Assembly (NCBI RefSeq): GCF_014647055.1
Contig: NZ_BMOL01000008.1
Span: 62,001-126,000 of the forward strand
DNA: 64,000 nucleotides
DNA from: Deinococcus aerolatus
Lineage (GTDB): Bacteria; Deinococcota; Deinococci; Deinococcales; Deinococcaceae
Direction: 5' to 3'
Under the pieces are notes generated by a model. That model saw only the letters and a program-made list of their open reading frames with translations. It was not told the DNA's origin and did no database searches. The translations under genes were made by a program, and so were the position numbers. Shown piece after piece: positions 47,309 to 58,410 of this stretch; the first letter of the stretch is position 1, and every line of letters starts with the position of its first letter.

Positions 47309-47509
47309 TTATTCAGCGTTTGCCAGCGCCTGCACGCGCCCCACCTCGCCGGTGGTCAGGCGCACCTTGATGCCGTGCGGGTGTGTGGCCGAGGACGTCA
47401 GAAGTTGTGCCACCACGCCGCGCGTGAGCTGACCGCTCCGTTGGTGGTGCTTTTGCACGATGTCCACGGTCAGGCCAGGGCGAATGGCCGAGCGCGGCGG
47501 CACGCTCAT
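47309..47509 (-). CDS. YwbE family protein
   Basis: A 66-residue protein of the YwbE family (DUF2196). The family core is visible: IRPGLTVDIVQKHHQRSGQL (residues 9-28), LTRGVVAQLLTSSATHPHGI and KVRLTTGEVGRVQ. It is small, beta-rich and probably nucleic-acid-binding; its function is unknown. It starts 25 bases after the HAD-dehalogenase stop on the same strand with GAGGGTG before the ATG, so the two are probably co-transcribed. Confidence 0.85.
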   Translation of the reverse strand: MSVPPRSAIRPGLTVDIVQKHHQRSGQLTRGVVAQLLTSSATHPHGIKVRLTTGEVGRVQALANAE

Positions 47510-47534
47510 GCCTGCACCCTCAACAACGGCCCCC

Positions 47535-48209
47535 TCACGCCTGTCCGTGCAGCCGCCCGATCAGCGCACGGGCCACGGTGGGCAGCGGGCCGGAGATGTC
47601 GGCGCGCATCAGCGGGTTCTGGGCCTGACCGGGGCGTTCTACGAAGGCCGTTCGCAGGCCCGCTGCCTTTGCGCCCGCAATATCCCAGCCGTGGGTGGCC
47701 AGCAGCCAGCTGTCGTGGGCGTGCGCCCCGGTGCGCGACAGCCCGTATTCGTAGGCGGCCCGCCCCGGCTTGAGCATCCGGCCCGGGTCCACCGAGACCG
47801 CGCCGTCCACCAGATCGGCGAAGCCTGCATTGGCCAGCTGAACGTCCAGCACAGCCTGCGTGTTGTTGGTCAGGCAGACCAGCCGCGCCCCGCCCGCCCG
47901 CAGAATCTCCAGGCCCTCGCGGGTGTCGGGGTGCGCCGGGAGCATCCGCACGCCTGCCGACAGCTCGTCCTGAAACTGCCCGCTGATCTCCAGCCCACGG
48001 GCCTCGCCCAGCGCCCGCAGCGCCGCGCCGCCCAGTTCCGAGAAATCGCGGTACTCGCCCAGCAGCGTGTGGGTCAGGGCCAGTTGCAGCAGATGGTTAA
48101 ACCACTGCGTCCTGGCTCCCGGATCGCCGAACGCCGCCACGAACAGCCCGTCCAGCGCCGAGAGATCAAGCAGGGTCTCGTTCATGTCCAGAAAAACGGT
48201 GGGGGTCAT
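47535..48209 (-). CDS. Haloacid dehalogenase type II-like hydrolase
   Basis: A 224-residue HAD-superfamily protein. Motif I is VFLDMNETLLDL (Asp8 nucleophile), with the Asn-Glu pattern of L-2-haloacid dehalogenases. The Ser/Thr motif is LVCLTNN (about residue 115), the Lys is in RMLKPGRAAYEYGL (about residue 147), and the final acidic/His region is LLATHGWDIAGAKAAGL. The THGWD sequence fits the dehalogenase branch. The natural substrate is unknown. The ATG at 48209 is seven bases behind a TATTCT box; the longer reading from 48335 is not supported. Confidence 0.85.
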   Translation of the reverse strand: MTPTVFLDMNETLLDLSALDGLFVAAFGDPGARTQWFNHLLQLALTHTLLGEYRDFSELGGAALRALGEARGLEISGQFQDELSAGVRMLPAHPDTREGLEILRAGGARLVCLTNNTQAVLDVQLANAGFADLVDGAVSVDPGRMLKPGRAAYEYGLSRTGAHAHDSWLLATHGWDIAGAKAAGLRTAFVERPGQAQNPLMRADISGPLPTVARALIGRLHGQA

Positions 48210-48216
48210 GGTGGGG

Positions 48217-48222
48217 AGAATA
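48217..48222 (-). promoter_or_regulatory. -10 box TATTCT of the HAD gene (leaderless)
   Basis: Read on the minus strand, TATTCT ends seven bases before the ATG at 48209. Confidence 0.5.
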
Positions 48223-48313
48223 CGCTTCTCCTGCCTTTTACCCGAACCACCCGCCCCACAACACAGGCCTTTTTCGCAGCCACAACGTTGCCCCACAGTC
48301 TGTTGCCAGCCGC

Positions 48314-48319
48314 TACTCT
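48314..48319 (+). promoter_or_regulatory. -10 box TACTCT of the VOC gene (leaderless)
   Basis: TACTCT ends five bases before the ATG at 48325. Confidence 0.45.
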
Positions 48320-48324
48320 GGCGT

Positions 48325-48699
48325 ATGTCCCCCACCTTTGACGCCTTTATCGGCTTCTATCCCACCACCGATCTGGCGGCCACGCACGACTTCTATGTCG
48401 GCACGCTGGGGCTGACGCTGGCGCGGGATCAGGGGACGTGCCACATCTATGCGGTGGCGGGCGGCGGCTACCTGGGCTTTTGCCTACGCCCTGCGACCGA
48501 GTTGCCGCCCACCGTCGTCCTGACGCTGGTGACGGAAGACGTGGACGGTGTGTACGAACGGCTGTTGGCGGCGGGCGTCACGGCAGAGGCCGCGCCGAAG
48601 CACAACGCCGAGTATGGGATTTACCACTTCTACGCACAGGGGCCGAGTGGAGAGAGGGTGGAAGTTCAGCGGTTTGATGAGGGACTGCACGACTCCTGA
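48325..48699 (+). CDS. VOC (glyoxalase/bleomycin-resistance) family protein
   Basis: A 124-residue vicinal-oxygen-chelate fold protein. The first beta-alpha-beta unit starts FIGFYPTTDLAATHDFYVGT (about residues 8-27) with the usual FYxxTLGL pattern, and the second repeat ends YHFYAQGPSGERVEVQRF (about 100-117), where the last Glu is the common metal ligand. The typical first metal His is not obvious (position is Gly/Tyr-rich), so metal binding is uncertain. Function unknown. Confidence 0.8.
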   Translation: MSPTFDAFIGFYPTTDLAATHDFYVGTLGLTLARDQGTCHIYAVAGGGYLGFCLRPATELPPTVVLTLVTEDVDGVYERLLAAGVTAEAAPKHNAEYGIYHFYAQGPSGERVEVQRFDEGLHDS

Positions 48700-48980
48700 T
48701 ATCTCTGTAATTTCGTCCTGTATTTGACTGGGCCCGGCACTCCCGTACTTCCGCCGTTCCCCCACCCTGGCGACAGAAAGTGTCATCCATCTTCCGCGCG
48801 ATTGTCCCCCACCAGCGACTATTCCCTGGCCCCCATCCTTTGGCCCTTGCGAACTCAGACGCCGTGGCTGCTGTGCGGTGTTCTGCTGCATGGTTGCCCC
48901 CGGTAGGCAGCGGCTCAGGGCGAAGAAACCGCAAACCTGCACTCACCACCGCGTCTGGTCAATGCCATGACAACTGAGTG
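48700..48980. other. Non-coding stretch before aceE
   Basis: No supported gene. Short frames on both strands lack ribosome-binding sites and family features. The first 35 bases are more AT-rich than the surroundings. The aceE promoter occupies the end. Confidence 0.4.
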
Positions 48981-49010
48981 TTGGAAGTGTGGAAGGGGGT
49001 GGCCTAGACT
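48981..49010 (+). promoter_or_regulatory. aceE promoter, -35 TTGGAA and -10 TAGACT
   Basis: TTGGAA (48981-48986) and TAGACT (49005-49010) are 18 bases apart. The -10 box ends six bases before the ATG at 49017, giving a leaderless transcript. Confidence 0.6.
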
Positions 49011-49016
49011 GGCCGC

Positions 49017-51746
49017 ATGACAAAACCGCCGCCCAACCGCCCGCCGCGTGCGGGTCTGCCGCCGCAGGAGCGCGATTCGCTGAACAGCGTGGAAACGCAG
49101 GAGTGGCTGGACTCTCTGATCTACGTGCTGGCGGACGCGGGCCACACCCGCGCGGCGGAGCTGCTGACCGAACTTGATCACTACGCCTATTTTCACGGCG
49201 CGCCCATTGAGTACAAGCAGAACACCCCGTACATCAACACCATTGACGTTGAAGCCCAGCCCGAGTACCCCGGCGACGAGGAGCTGGAGCGCAAATTCCG
49301 CAACGCGATCCGCTGGAACTCGGTGGTCATGGTGCTGCGTGCCAACAAGGCCAGTGACGGCATCGGCGGCCACCTGGCCACCTATGCCAGCGCCGCCGAG
49401 CTGCTGGAAGTGGGCTTCAACCACTTCTTCCGGGGGCCGGAAGCCGGGCCAGACCGCGACATGGTCTTCTTCCAGGGCCACGCTTCTCCCGGCGTGTACG
49501 CCCGCAGCTTCCTGGAAGGCCGCTGGGGCGAGGACCGCATGAACCGTTTCCGGCGCGAGCTGTCGCCGGACGGCCCCGGTCTGTCCAGCTACCCCCACCC
49601 CTGGCTGATGCCCGACTACTGGGAATTCCCCACCGTCAGCATGGGTCTGGGGCCGATCCAGGCGATCTATCAGGCCCGGTACATCAAGTACCTGGAAAAC
49701 CGGGGCCTCAAGCCCAAGGGCGACGCCCGCGTGTGGGCCTTCCTGGGCGACGGCGAGATGGACGAGCCGCAGAGCATCGGCGCGATCCGCTTTGCCGCCT
49801 ACGAGAATCTGGACAACCTGATCTTCGTCCTGAACGCCAACCTCCAGCGCCTCGACGGCCCGGTGCGGGCCAACTCCAAGGTGATTCAGGAGTTCGAGGC
49901 ATTGTTCCGGGGCGCAGGCTGGAACGTGATCAAGGTGATCTGGGACGGCAAATGGGACGAGCTGCTTCAGAAGGACTACAACGGCGAGATCGTCAAGCGC
50001 TTTGAGCTGCTGGTGGACGGCGAGTCGCAGCGGTACGCGGCCTTCGGCGGCCGGGAACTGCGCGAGAAGTTCTTCAACACCCCCGAACTCAAGCGCCTGA
50101 TCGACGGCTGGTCCGATGCCGATCTGGAACTGCTGAACCGGGGCGGCCACGACGTCCACAAGATCTATGCCGCCTACGCCGCCGCCATTGCCCACAAGGG
50201 CAGCCCCACCCTGATCATCCCGCGCACCGTCAAGGGCTACGGCCTGGGCGAATCGGCGCAGGCCCGCAACGTGGCCCACAATGTCAAGAAGCTGGATGTG
50301 GAGAGCCTCAAGGGGCTGCGGACGCTGCTGGAGCTGCCCCTGACCGACGAGCAGGTCGAGCACATGGAGTACTACAACCCCGGGCCCGACAGCCCGGAAG
50401 TCAAGTACGCCCTGGAACGCCGCGCCGCGCTGGGCGGTCTGGTGCCGTCGCGCCACGTCGAGTACCCGCACCCCAGCGTGCCCACCGGCGAGTTCTACGA
50501 GGAATTCGCCTCTGGCAGCAAGGGCCGCGCCGTGTCCACCACGATGGCCGCCGTGTCGATCCTGAGCAAGCTGCTGCGCGACAAGGAAATCGGCAAGTAC
50601 ATCGTGCCCATCGTGCCCGACGAGGCCCGCACCTTCGGCATGGACGCGCTGGTGCCGCGCATCGGCATCTACAGCCCGCGCGGACAGACCTACACCCCCG
50701 TCGATTCCGGCAGCCTGATGGTCTACAAGGAAAGCATCGACGGCCAGATGCTCGAAGAAGGGCTGACCGAAGACGGCGCGATGTCCTCGTGGATTGCCGC
50801 CGCCACCAGTTACGCCAACCACGGCGTGCCCACCATTCCCTTCTACGTCTACTACTCCATGTTCGGCATGCAGCGCATCGGCGATCTGGTGTGGGCGGCG
50901 GCAGACCAGAAGGCGCGCGGCTTCCTGATCGGGGCCACCGCCGGGCGCACCACCCTGAACGGCGAGGGCCTGCAGCACCAGGATGGCAACAGCCACCTGC
51001 AGGGCTACGTGGTGCCCAACATGAAAACCTATGACCCGGCCTTTGCCTACGAGCTGGCGGTGATTATCGAGGCGGGCATCCAGCGCATGTACGTGGACGG
51101 CATCGACGAGTTCTACTACATCACGGTGGACAACGAGAACGAGATTCAGCCCGCCATGCCCGACGACGGGCGCACCCACGAGGAAATCCACGACGGCATC
51201 CTCAAGGGCATGTACGTGTTCCAGCGCAGCGGCAACAAGAAGGCCAAGCTGCGTGCCCAGATCCTGGCCAGCGGCCCCGCGATGGACGCCGCGCAGAAGG
51301 CCGTGGAGATGCTGGAAGGCTACGGCGTGGCGGCGGACCTGTGGAGCGTGACCAGCTACAAGGAACTGCACCAGGACGCCCTGCTGACCCAGCGCCACAA
51401 CATGCTGCACCCCACCCAGGAGCCCAGGGTCAGCTACGTGGCCGGGCAGCTGAGCCCCCAGAACGCCCCCGGCGTGCTGATCAGCGTCAGCGATTACGTC
51501 AAGCTGGGCGCAGACGGCCTGAACGGCCACCTGGACCGCAAGCTGTGGACCCTGGGCACCGACGGCTTTGGCCGCAGCGAGGGCCGCGCCGAACTGCGCG
51601 ACTTCTTCGAGGTGGACGCCAAGCACGTTGTGCTGGCCACCCTGTACGCCCTGCAGCGCGACGGCAAGGTCAAGGGCGACGTGGTGGCCAAGGCGATTGC
51701 CGATCTGGGCATTGACCCTGAACGCGACGCCCCCGTGCTGCGCTGA
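49017..51746 (+). CDS. aceE: Pyruvate dehydrogenase E1 component (homodimeric)
   Basis: A 909-residue thiamine-diphosphate enzyme that decarboxylates pyruvate and passes acetyl groups to AceF (EC 1.2.4.1). The TPP motif is [14 protein letters not shown] followed by [13 protein letters not shown] (about residues 243-285). Other conserved parts are [13 protein letters not shown] near residue 157, FNHFFRGPE and [20 protein letters not shown], given here as two pieces of one family block. Length fits the E. coli-type homodimeric E1. aceF follows after 93 bases with its own -10 box; no lpd (E3) gene is in the window. Confidence 0.97.
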   Translation: MTKPPPNRPPRAGLPPQERDSLNSVETQEWLDSLIYVLADAGHTRAAELLTELDHYAYFHGAPIEYKQNTPYINTIDVEAQPEYPGDEELERKFRNAIRWNSVVMVLRANKASDGIGGHLATYASAAELLEVGFNHFFRGPEAGPDRDMVFFQGHASPGVYARSFLEGRWGEDRMNRFRRELSPDGPGLSSYPHPWLMPDYWEFPTVSMGLGPIQAIYQARYIKYLENRGLKPKGDARVWAFLGDGEMDEPQSIGAIRFAAYENLDNLIFVLNANLQRLDGPVRANSKVIQEFEALFRGAGWNVIKVIWDGKWDELLQKDYNGEIVKRFELLVDGESQRYAAFGGRELREKFFNTPELKRLIDGWSDADLELLNRGGHDVHKIYAAYAAAIAHKGSPTLIIPRTVKGYGLGESAQARNVAHNVKKLDVESLKGLRTLLELPLTDEQVEHMEYYNPGPDSPEVKYALERRAALGGLVPSRHVEYPHPSVPTGEFYEEFASGSKGRAVSTTMAAVSILSKLLRDKEIGKYIVPIVPDEARTFGMDALVPRIGIYSPRGQTYTPVDSGSLMVYKESIDGQMLEEGLTEDGAMSSWIAAATSYANHGVPTIPFYVYYSMFGMQRIGDLVWAAADQKARGFLIGATAGRTTLNGEGLQHQDGNSHLQGYVVPNMKTYDPAFAYELAVIIEAGIQRMYVDGIDEFYYITVDNENEIQPAMPDDGRTHEEIHDGILKGMYVFQRSGNKKAKLRAQILASGPAMDAAQKAVEMLEGYGVAADLWSVTSYKELHQDALLTQRHNMLHPTQEPRVSYVAGQLSPQNAPGVLISVSDYVKLGADGLNGHLDRKLWTLGTDGFGRSEGRAELRDFFEVDAKHVVLATLYALQRDGKVKGDVVAKAIADLGIDPERDAPVLR

Positions 51747-51800
51747 GCCGTCCTTGCCCCCTCTCTCCCGATGTGATAGGGGAGGAGCACCCCAGCGTTC

Positions 51801-51806
51801 TAGAAT
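51801..51806 (+). promoter_or_regulatory. Probable -10 box TAGAAT of aceF
   Basis: TAGAAT fits TANNNT and lies 33 bases before the aceF ATG, which has AAGGAG at 51827-51832. aceF may be read both from here and from the aceE promoter. Confidence 0.4.
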
Positions 51807-51839
51807 TCAAATCAAAACCACAAACCAAGGAGCCTGCCA

Positions 51840-53675
<1,836 letters not shown>

Positions 53676-53704
53676 GTCTCTGGCTGCCCAACTGATTGAA
53701 AGTG

Positions 53705-53731
53705 AATCCCCGTCCGGTGCGGCGGGGATTT
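53705..53731 (+). terminator. Terminator of aceF
   Basis: AATCCCCG (53705-53712) pairs perfectly with CGGGGATT (53723-53730) across a ten-base loop; the T-run is very short. Confidence 0.6.
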
Positions 53732-54049
53732 GCCCTGTCGTTATTCGGTCAGGATTGACCCGCTCTCGTCCGGAAAATGAAGAGGCTGTTCTTGCCTGTG
53801 CTCCGGCCTACACCGGCGCCAAGCCCGGCCCAGATGAGATCATGGTGGAAGCGGTGCACCAGCCCCTGTCTTCCGTGCCAGGGGCGTTGCCAGATGAGCG
53901 GGCCGCCGGACAAAAGGCTTTCTCGTCCTTTCGACGATGCTTCTGACCAGCTTCAATGGAGTGCCCGCCCAGACGGGGCCGGGAAAGCCCCCATTCAGTG
54001 TGAAGGGACCTTCCCGGCGGCTCTCTGTGCTGGCGCGGCTCCCGAGACC
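53732..54049. other. Gene-poor stretch after aceF
   Basis: No recognisable gene. A plus-strand frame at 53755-53946 (63 codons) has no ribosome-binding site and matches nothing I know; minus-strand frames are extensions of antisense reading. It could hold a decayed gene. Confidence 0.35.
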
Positions 54050-55576
54050 TTATTTCGGTGTCCGCTTCACCACCCACGAAGTCTGCGCCAGAGGCTGCGG
54101 CCGCACCGAGCCCTGACCCGGATACACCAGCAGTTCCACGCGCTGCTGCGCGGCGTCGTACAGATGGCCGCCGAGCTTCAACAGCGGTGTGGGACCGCTG
54201 GCCGGCGCCGTCACAGGCAGCGTGATAACCGTGGAGCAACTGCGCTGACAGGCCCGCAGGGACACGCGGTACGGCCCGGGGGGCAGATTCAGGCGCACGA
54301 ACGCCTGATAGTTCTGGGTGTCCTGAACGTCACGCGGGGCGATCAGGGCGTCCAGCGAGGCCTTGATGTCCGGTGCCGGCCGCAGGGCCCCCACCAGCAG
54401 CGGAAACGACAGCGCGGCCATCAGGCCCGCCGCCGCCGCGCCCCCGGCCCAGCCCACGGCGGGGGAACCCTGAGGCATGCGCGCCAGCACACTTCCCGCC
54501 GTGACCCAGAACAGTTCGCCCACAAAGGCGCCGGGCACGATCAGGGTGTTGTCGTTGGCGGTGGCCACCAGCAGCCCCGAGAGGATGGCGAGACCCAGCG
54601 GATCACGCTGCCGCCACGCCGCCGCCACAACCACCCCCAGCAGCACGAACAGGCCCAGCAGGCCCAGTGGTCCGGTCTCGGCCAGTTGTTGCAGGGTGAC
54701 GTTGTGCGCGATCAGCCACGGCTGGCCCAGGCGCTCGATCCATGTCGGGCAGGGGGTCACGCGGCCGTCGGGGGCGGGCCACAGCGTGCAGCCCTCGCCG
54801 GGCGGGGAAAGACGGGTGCCCAGGCGGTAGGTGCCCACCCCGCTGACCGGCTCACTGCGGATCACCGACAGGGCGTTGTTCCACACCAGATCCCGCCCGG
54901 AGGTATCGGCCTTGCTCAGGCGGCTGACAGCCGGCAGGTCCAGGCGCTGGCCCAGGTAAAAGCCCCCGGCCAGCAGCGCTGCTCCGGCCAGGATGCCCAG
55001 GGCCACCCGGCGGTTCTGGCGCACGGCGAAGCCCAGTGCAGCGCCCGCCAGGGCGGCAGCCAGCGGCCCCCGGCTGCCGGACAGCAGCAGGATGCCCAGG
55101 GCCAGCGTGCCCAGCGGCACGCGCCACCACAGGCGTCCGCCCGCAAACAGCGCCAGCCAGATGCCCGCCGCCCCGGCCAGCCCCAGCGTGATGGGCGTCA
55201 TGTAGGGGTGGCCCAGGCGCTGACTCAACGGATTCAGGCCGTCCCCCACGGTCAGGCCCAGCGCCGTGACGTACACCAGCGCCAGACCCACGCCCAGCGG
55301 GGCCAGCTGACGGGTGCTGTTCAGGCTTGCCCCCAGCGCCATGAACCCGAACACCAGCAGCGTGCGCCCCAACGCCAGCCCGGAGCTGAGCAGCGGCTCG
55401 GGGGTCAGCAGCGCCGGGAGTTGCTGGCTCAGGGCGTAGAAACCCAGCACCCACCACGCGGCCCTGGGCAGGCGGCGCAGCGCCGGGAGGGCCAACACTG
55501 CCACAGGCGCGAAAAAATACAGCGGGGCCAGCAGCGCCAGCCACACGCGAATCCACCCTCCAGTCCTGCGCTGCAT
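54050..55576 (-). CDS. O-antigen ligase / Wzy-polymerase-like membrane protein
   Basis: A 508-residue integral membrane protein with about ten helices and a large outer loop, typical of O-antigen ligases. The conserved GSRGPLAAALAGAALGF (about residues 166-182) matches the Wzy_C SRG motif, and GVGTYRLGTRLSPPG (about 247-261) and IAHNVTLQQLAETGPLGLLG (about 288-307) are the loop and the HNxxL..ETG motif. The last 100 residues form a soluble beta-rich tail (YRVSLRACQRSCSTVITLPV), which is unusual. It starts 20 bases after the BY-kinase stop and is likely co-transcribed. Confidence 0.85.
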   Translation of the reverse strand: MQRRTGGWIRVWLALLAPLYFFAPVAVLALPALRRLPRAAWWVLGFYALSQQLPALLTPEPLLSSGLALGRTLLVFGFMALGASLNSTRQLAPLGVGLALVYVTALGLTVGDGLNPLSQRLGHPYMTPITLGLAGAAGIWLALFAGGRLWWRVPLGTLALGILLLSGSRGPLAAALAGAALGFAVRQNRRVALGILAGAALLAGGFYLGQRLDLPAVSRLSKADTSGRDLVWNNALSVIRSEPVSGVGTYRLGTRLSPPGEGCTLWPAPDGRVTPCPTWIERLGQPWLIAHNVTLQQLAETGPLGLLGLFVLLGVVVAAAWRQRDPLGLAILSGLLVATANDNTLIVPGAFVGELFWVTAGSVLARMPQGSPAVGWAGGAAAAGLMAALSFPLLVGALRPAPDIKASLDALIAPRDVQDTQNYQAFVRLNLPPGPYRVSLRACQRSCSTVITLPVTAPASGPTPLLKLGGHLYDAAQQRVELLVYPGQGSVRPQPLAQTSWVVKRTPK

Positions 55577-55596
55577 CTGTCTCAGCTGAATTTGCC

Positions 55597-57252
55597 TCAG
55601 TCCCGGACTGCGGGCAGGACGGGGGCTGCGCCCGTTGTTTCGGGGCCGTAGGCGTAGTAGGTATCGCTGGTCCGCGCGATCTTGTTCAGCACAATGCCCA
55701 GCATCTTCACGTTGGCCACCCTTGCGTTCTGCAAGCTGCGCTCCACGTCATTCAGGCGGGTTTTGCCGCCTTCCACCACCAGAATCACGCCGTCGGTATA
55801 GGGTGCCACGGCCAGCGTGTCGGGCAGACCCAGCATGGGGGGAGTGTCGATCAGCACATAATCGTAACCCTGCGCCCAGCGGTCCAGGTAGGTGCGGAAG
55901 GCTGGTTGGCTGAGGATGCCGCCTGCACCGTCACCACGGTGGGGTGTACCGGCGGGCAGCAGGTCTACGTTGGTGCCCACGCGGGTGGCATAGGCCGCGT
56001 CTGGGCGCAGGAACATCTCGGTTACGGTAGTGGCGGGCGGCAGGGTCAGGTCGGTGCCGAGCAGTGGATGGGTGCCGATGCGGTCCGGGGACCAGACCTT
56101 GAGCTGGGTGGGGCGGCGCAGGTCGGCATCGATCACCAAGACCTTCTGACCAGCCGCCCCCAGACTCTCGGCCAGGGCCGCCGTAGTGGAGCTCTTGCCC
56201 TCGCCGGGATATGAGCTGGAGATTACCAGTCGGCGATGTTCGCGGTTTCCCAGCATGGACTGCACATTGATTCGCAGGAAGCCGATGCCCTCATACAGCG
56301 GGCCGCTGTGGGCAGCCGGCAGAAAGCCGGCGGCCAGATGGCGGCGGCGCAGCAGCGGCAATTGCGCCAGCACCGGCAGGCCCAGCGGTAGCAGGTCCTC
56401 GGTACCGTTGACCCGGCGACGCAGGCTGTCGCTGAGCAGCACCAGACCTGTGACCAGGAACAGCGAGAGCAGCCCGGCCAGCGCGGCGTTGCGCAGCGGG
56501 CGCGGCGAAACCGGACGGTTGGGGGCCACCGCATCGGCCACCGGAATCAACGTGCCGGTGGCCGCCGTTTCGAGCACGACCAACTGCGACAGGTTCTGCA
56601 AAAGCTGCCCACGGGCTGACAATAGACTCTCGCGTTCGAGCGGTTCATCAACAGATTCAATGCGCTCTGTCAGATTCTTCAGCTGAGCCTGAAGGCTCTC
56701 AAGTGAGCGGGTGACGCCCTGCTTGGCGCGGGCAGTGTCCCATGCCAGCAGCGCGGCCACGCTGGTCTCGGCCAGCAGTCTGGCAGCTTCAGGGGTTTCT
56801 CCCTGCGCGCTGATCTCGTACACACCGCGCTGCTGGGGGTCCAGGCGTGCCCGAACCTCGACCCGCTTGAAGACGTTGGCCGAAAGCTCCTTTTTAAGAT
56901 CGCCGCTGATCTCGCGGATGACTTCAGGGGAGAGACTGCTTTTTTCCAGACTGTTAATGATGTTGTTGACTATATTTTGACTGTGCAGAACCTCTTGGAC
57001 GGCGCCCTGCGGCAGTGGCGGCGCGGTCAAGACCGTGTCCTTAAGCAGTGAGTTCTGGGCGGTGGGGTCCACCGCGATGATGCTGGCACTGGACTCGTAC
57101 AAGGGAGCCTGCTGCTGCGACAGTACGTATGTTGCCGCAGCCACCACTAGTGGGGTCAGGGCCAGTGGGACGGCGTATCGCCGGAGGGTACCAAAAACTT
57201 GCCGAAGGTCTATTTGATCCGCGTTTGCGGTACGGGGAGGCGGACTCTGCAT
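55597..57252 (-). CDS. Wzz-type chain-length / tyrosine autokinase (BY-kinase) for exopolysaccharide
   Basis: A 551-residue inner-membrane protein. A Wzz domain lies between two helices (about 25-45, YAVPLALTPLVVAAATYVLS, and about 260-280, ALAGLLSLFLVTGLVLLSDS). The periplasmic part contains a coiled coil (SLESLQAQLKNLTERIES). The cytoplasmic BY-kinase has Walker A SSSYPGEGKSSTTAALAES, Walker A' VLVIDADLRRPTQL and Walker B YVLIDTPPMLGL. The C-terminal Tyr cluster is short (TYYAYGPE). It regulates capsule or exopolysaccharide length. It precedes the ligase-like gene; no glycosyltransferase or Wzx is adjacent. Confidence 0.9.
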   Translation of the reverse strand: MQSPPPRTANADQIDLRQVFGTLRRYAVPLALTPLVVAAATYVLSQQQAPLYESSASIIAVDPTAQNSLLKDTVLTAPPLPQGAVQEVLHSQNIVNNIINSLEKSSLSPEVIREISGDLKKELSANVFKRVEVRARLDPQQRGVYEISAQGETPEAARLLAETSVAALLAWDTARAKQGVTRSLESLQAQLKNLTERIESVDEPLERESLLSARGQLLQNLSQLVVLETAATGTLIPVADAVAPNRPVSPRPLRNAALAGLLSLFLVTGLVLLSDSLRRRVNGTEDLLPLGLPVLAQLPLLRRRHLAAGFLPAAHSGPLYEGIGFLRINVQSMLGNREHRRLVISSSYPGEGKSSTTAALAESLGAAGQKVLVIDADLRRPTQLKVWSPDRIGTHPLLGTDLTLPPATTVTEMFLRPDAAYATRVGTNVDLLPAGTPHRGDGAGGILSQPAFRTYLDRWAQGYDYVLIDTPPMLGLPDTLAVAPYTDGVILVVEGGKTRLNDVERSLQNARVANVKMLGIVLNKIARTSDTYYAYGPETTGAAPVLPAVRD

Positions 57253-57363
57253 TCTTGCTCAGTCTAACCTTAAAGGCGGAGAAGTTTCTGCGCTTTGCTA
57301 AGCCCCGTTTATAAGATGTATGTCCTGAGCAGTTGTGTTGCCATGGTCCTGGCCTCTACTTCC

Positions 57364-57585
57364 TCAGATGACCCCGCCGCCCAGCATCAGCCGCAGCGCG
57401 CCCAGCACGGCCACCACCGCGTTGAGGGTAACGGCGCCCCGGTCACGCGCCAGCGCCCCGAAAATCAGGCCCAGCACGGCGGGCGGCAGCACAAAGATCC
57501 AGTTGAGCCAGCCGAAGAACGGCAGGAACCCCAGCAGCAGGCCCAGCGCGGCGAGGATACCGAACACGACAGAAAGGACTCTCAT
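57364..57585 (-). CDS. Small three-helix membrane protein, unknown
   Basis: A 73-residue hydrophobic protein. Three helices can be seen: SVVFGILAALGLLLGFLPFF (about residues 5-24), LNWIFVLPPAVLGLIFGAL (about 27-45) and TLNAVVAVLGALRLMLGGGV (about 53-72). The pattern resembles small DUF4190-like proteins but I do not assign it. The ATG at 57585 has AAAGGA upstream. It is divergent from the nth gene by 83 bases. Confidence 0.65.
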   Translation of the reverse strand: MRVLSVVFGILAALGLLLGFLPFFGWLNWIFVLPPAVLGLIFGALARDRGAVTLNAVVAVLGALRLMLGGGVI

Positions 57586-57656
57586 GTCACGCAATACGCG
57601 CCGGACGCGCGGAAAGTTGCGTCCGTTCCGGGCGGACAATCGGGCGTGGGACGCGC

Positions 57657-57662
57657 TAGCTT
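57657..57662 (+). promoter_or_regulatory. -10 box TAGCTT of nth (leaderless)
   Basis: TAGCTT ends six bases before the GTG at 57669. Confidence 0.45.
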
Positions 57663-57668
57663 GGACGC

Positions 57669-58373
57669 GTGACCCCTTCCGCTCCAAAAAAACCCGCTGG
57701 GCGCGGCGCGGCGCTCTCTTCGGGGCCGCGCCTGCCCAGTGGGGCCAGGCGGCGCGCCCCGCAGGTGCTGGTCTTGCTGGAACGGCTGTACCCCGACGCC
57801 CGCACCGAGCTGGACTTCGGCACGCCCTTCGAGCTGCTCGTGGCCACCGTTCTGAGTGCCCAGGCCACCGACGTCAGCGTGAATGCGGCCACGCCCACCC
57901 TGTTTGCCCAGTACCCGGACGCCCACACCATGGCCCAGGCCTCGGCGGAGGACATCGAGCCGTTCATCCGGCGCATCGGGCTGTTCCGGGGCAAGGCACG
58001 CAATCTGGCGGCGCTGGCCCGGCTGCTGGTGGAGCGGCATGGGGGCGAGGTGCCGGACGATTTTGACGCTGTGGTGGCCCTGCCCGGCGCGGGCCGCAAG
58101 ACTGCCAACGTGGTACTGAGCAACGCCTACGGTTTTCCGGCCATTGCGGTGGACACCCATGTGGGCCGCCTGTCGCGCCGGCTGGGCCTGAGCGTGCAGA
58201 CCAATCCGGACCGGGTGGAACTCGACCTGCAAAAGCTGTTCCCGCGTGGGCGCTGGGTCTTTCTGCACCACGCGCTGATCCTGCACGGGCGGCGCGTATG
58301 CATGGCCCGCAACCCGCAATGTCAGGTGTGTGAGCTGGCGTCGTTCTGCCCGAAAGTTGGGGTGGAGGCTTGA
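57669..58373 (+). CDS. nth: Endonuclease III
   Basis: A 234-residue base-excision-repair glycosylase/AP lyase that removes oxidised pyrimidines. The helix-hairpin-helix is LPGAGRKTANVVLS, with the catalytic Lys, and the catalytic Asp is in VDTHVGRLSRRLGL. The iron-sulfur cluster motif C-x6-C-x2-C-x5-C is present at the C-terminus (CMARNPQC, QVC, ELASFC). FELLVATVLSAQATDVSVN is the conserved N-terminal core. The first 25 residues are a basic extension. GTG 57669 fits a leaderless promoter. The MFS gene follows after 37 bases. Confidence 0.96.
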   Translation: MTPSAPKKPAGRGAALSSGPRLPSGARRRAPQVLVLLERLYPDARTELDFGTPFELLVATVLSAQATDVSVNAATPTLFAQYPDAHTMAQASAEDIEPFIRRIGLFRGKARNLAALARLLVERHGGEVPDDFDAVVALPGAGRKTANVVLSNAYGFPAIAVDTHVGRLSRRLGLSVQTNPDRVELDLQKLFPRGRWVFLHHALILHGRRVCMARNPQCQVCELASFCPKVGVEA

Positions 58374-58410
58374 GGGCAGACAGCACGACCCACCGTGTAC
58401 AGGGGATTGC

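Noticed and set aside
48915..51626. 903-codon open frame antisense to aceE
   Set aside because: It mirrors the aceE reading frame in GC-rich DNA, is rich in His, Val, Gln and Gly, and has no recognisable domain.
53777..55651. 624-codon plus-strand frame over the ligase-like gene
   Set aside because: The sequence is Gln/Arg/His-rich, typical of an antisense shadow; the minus-strand protein has clear membrane helices.
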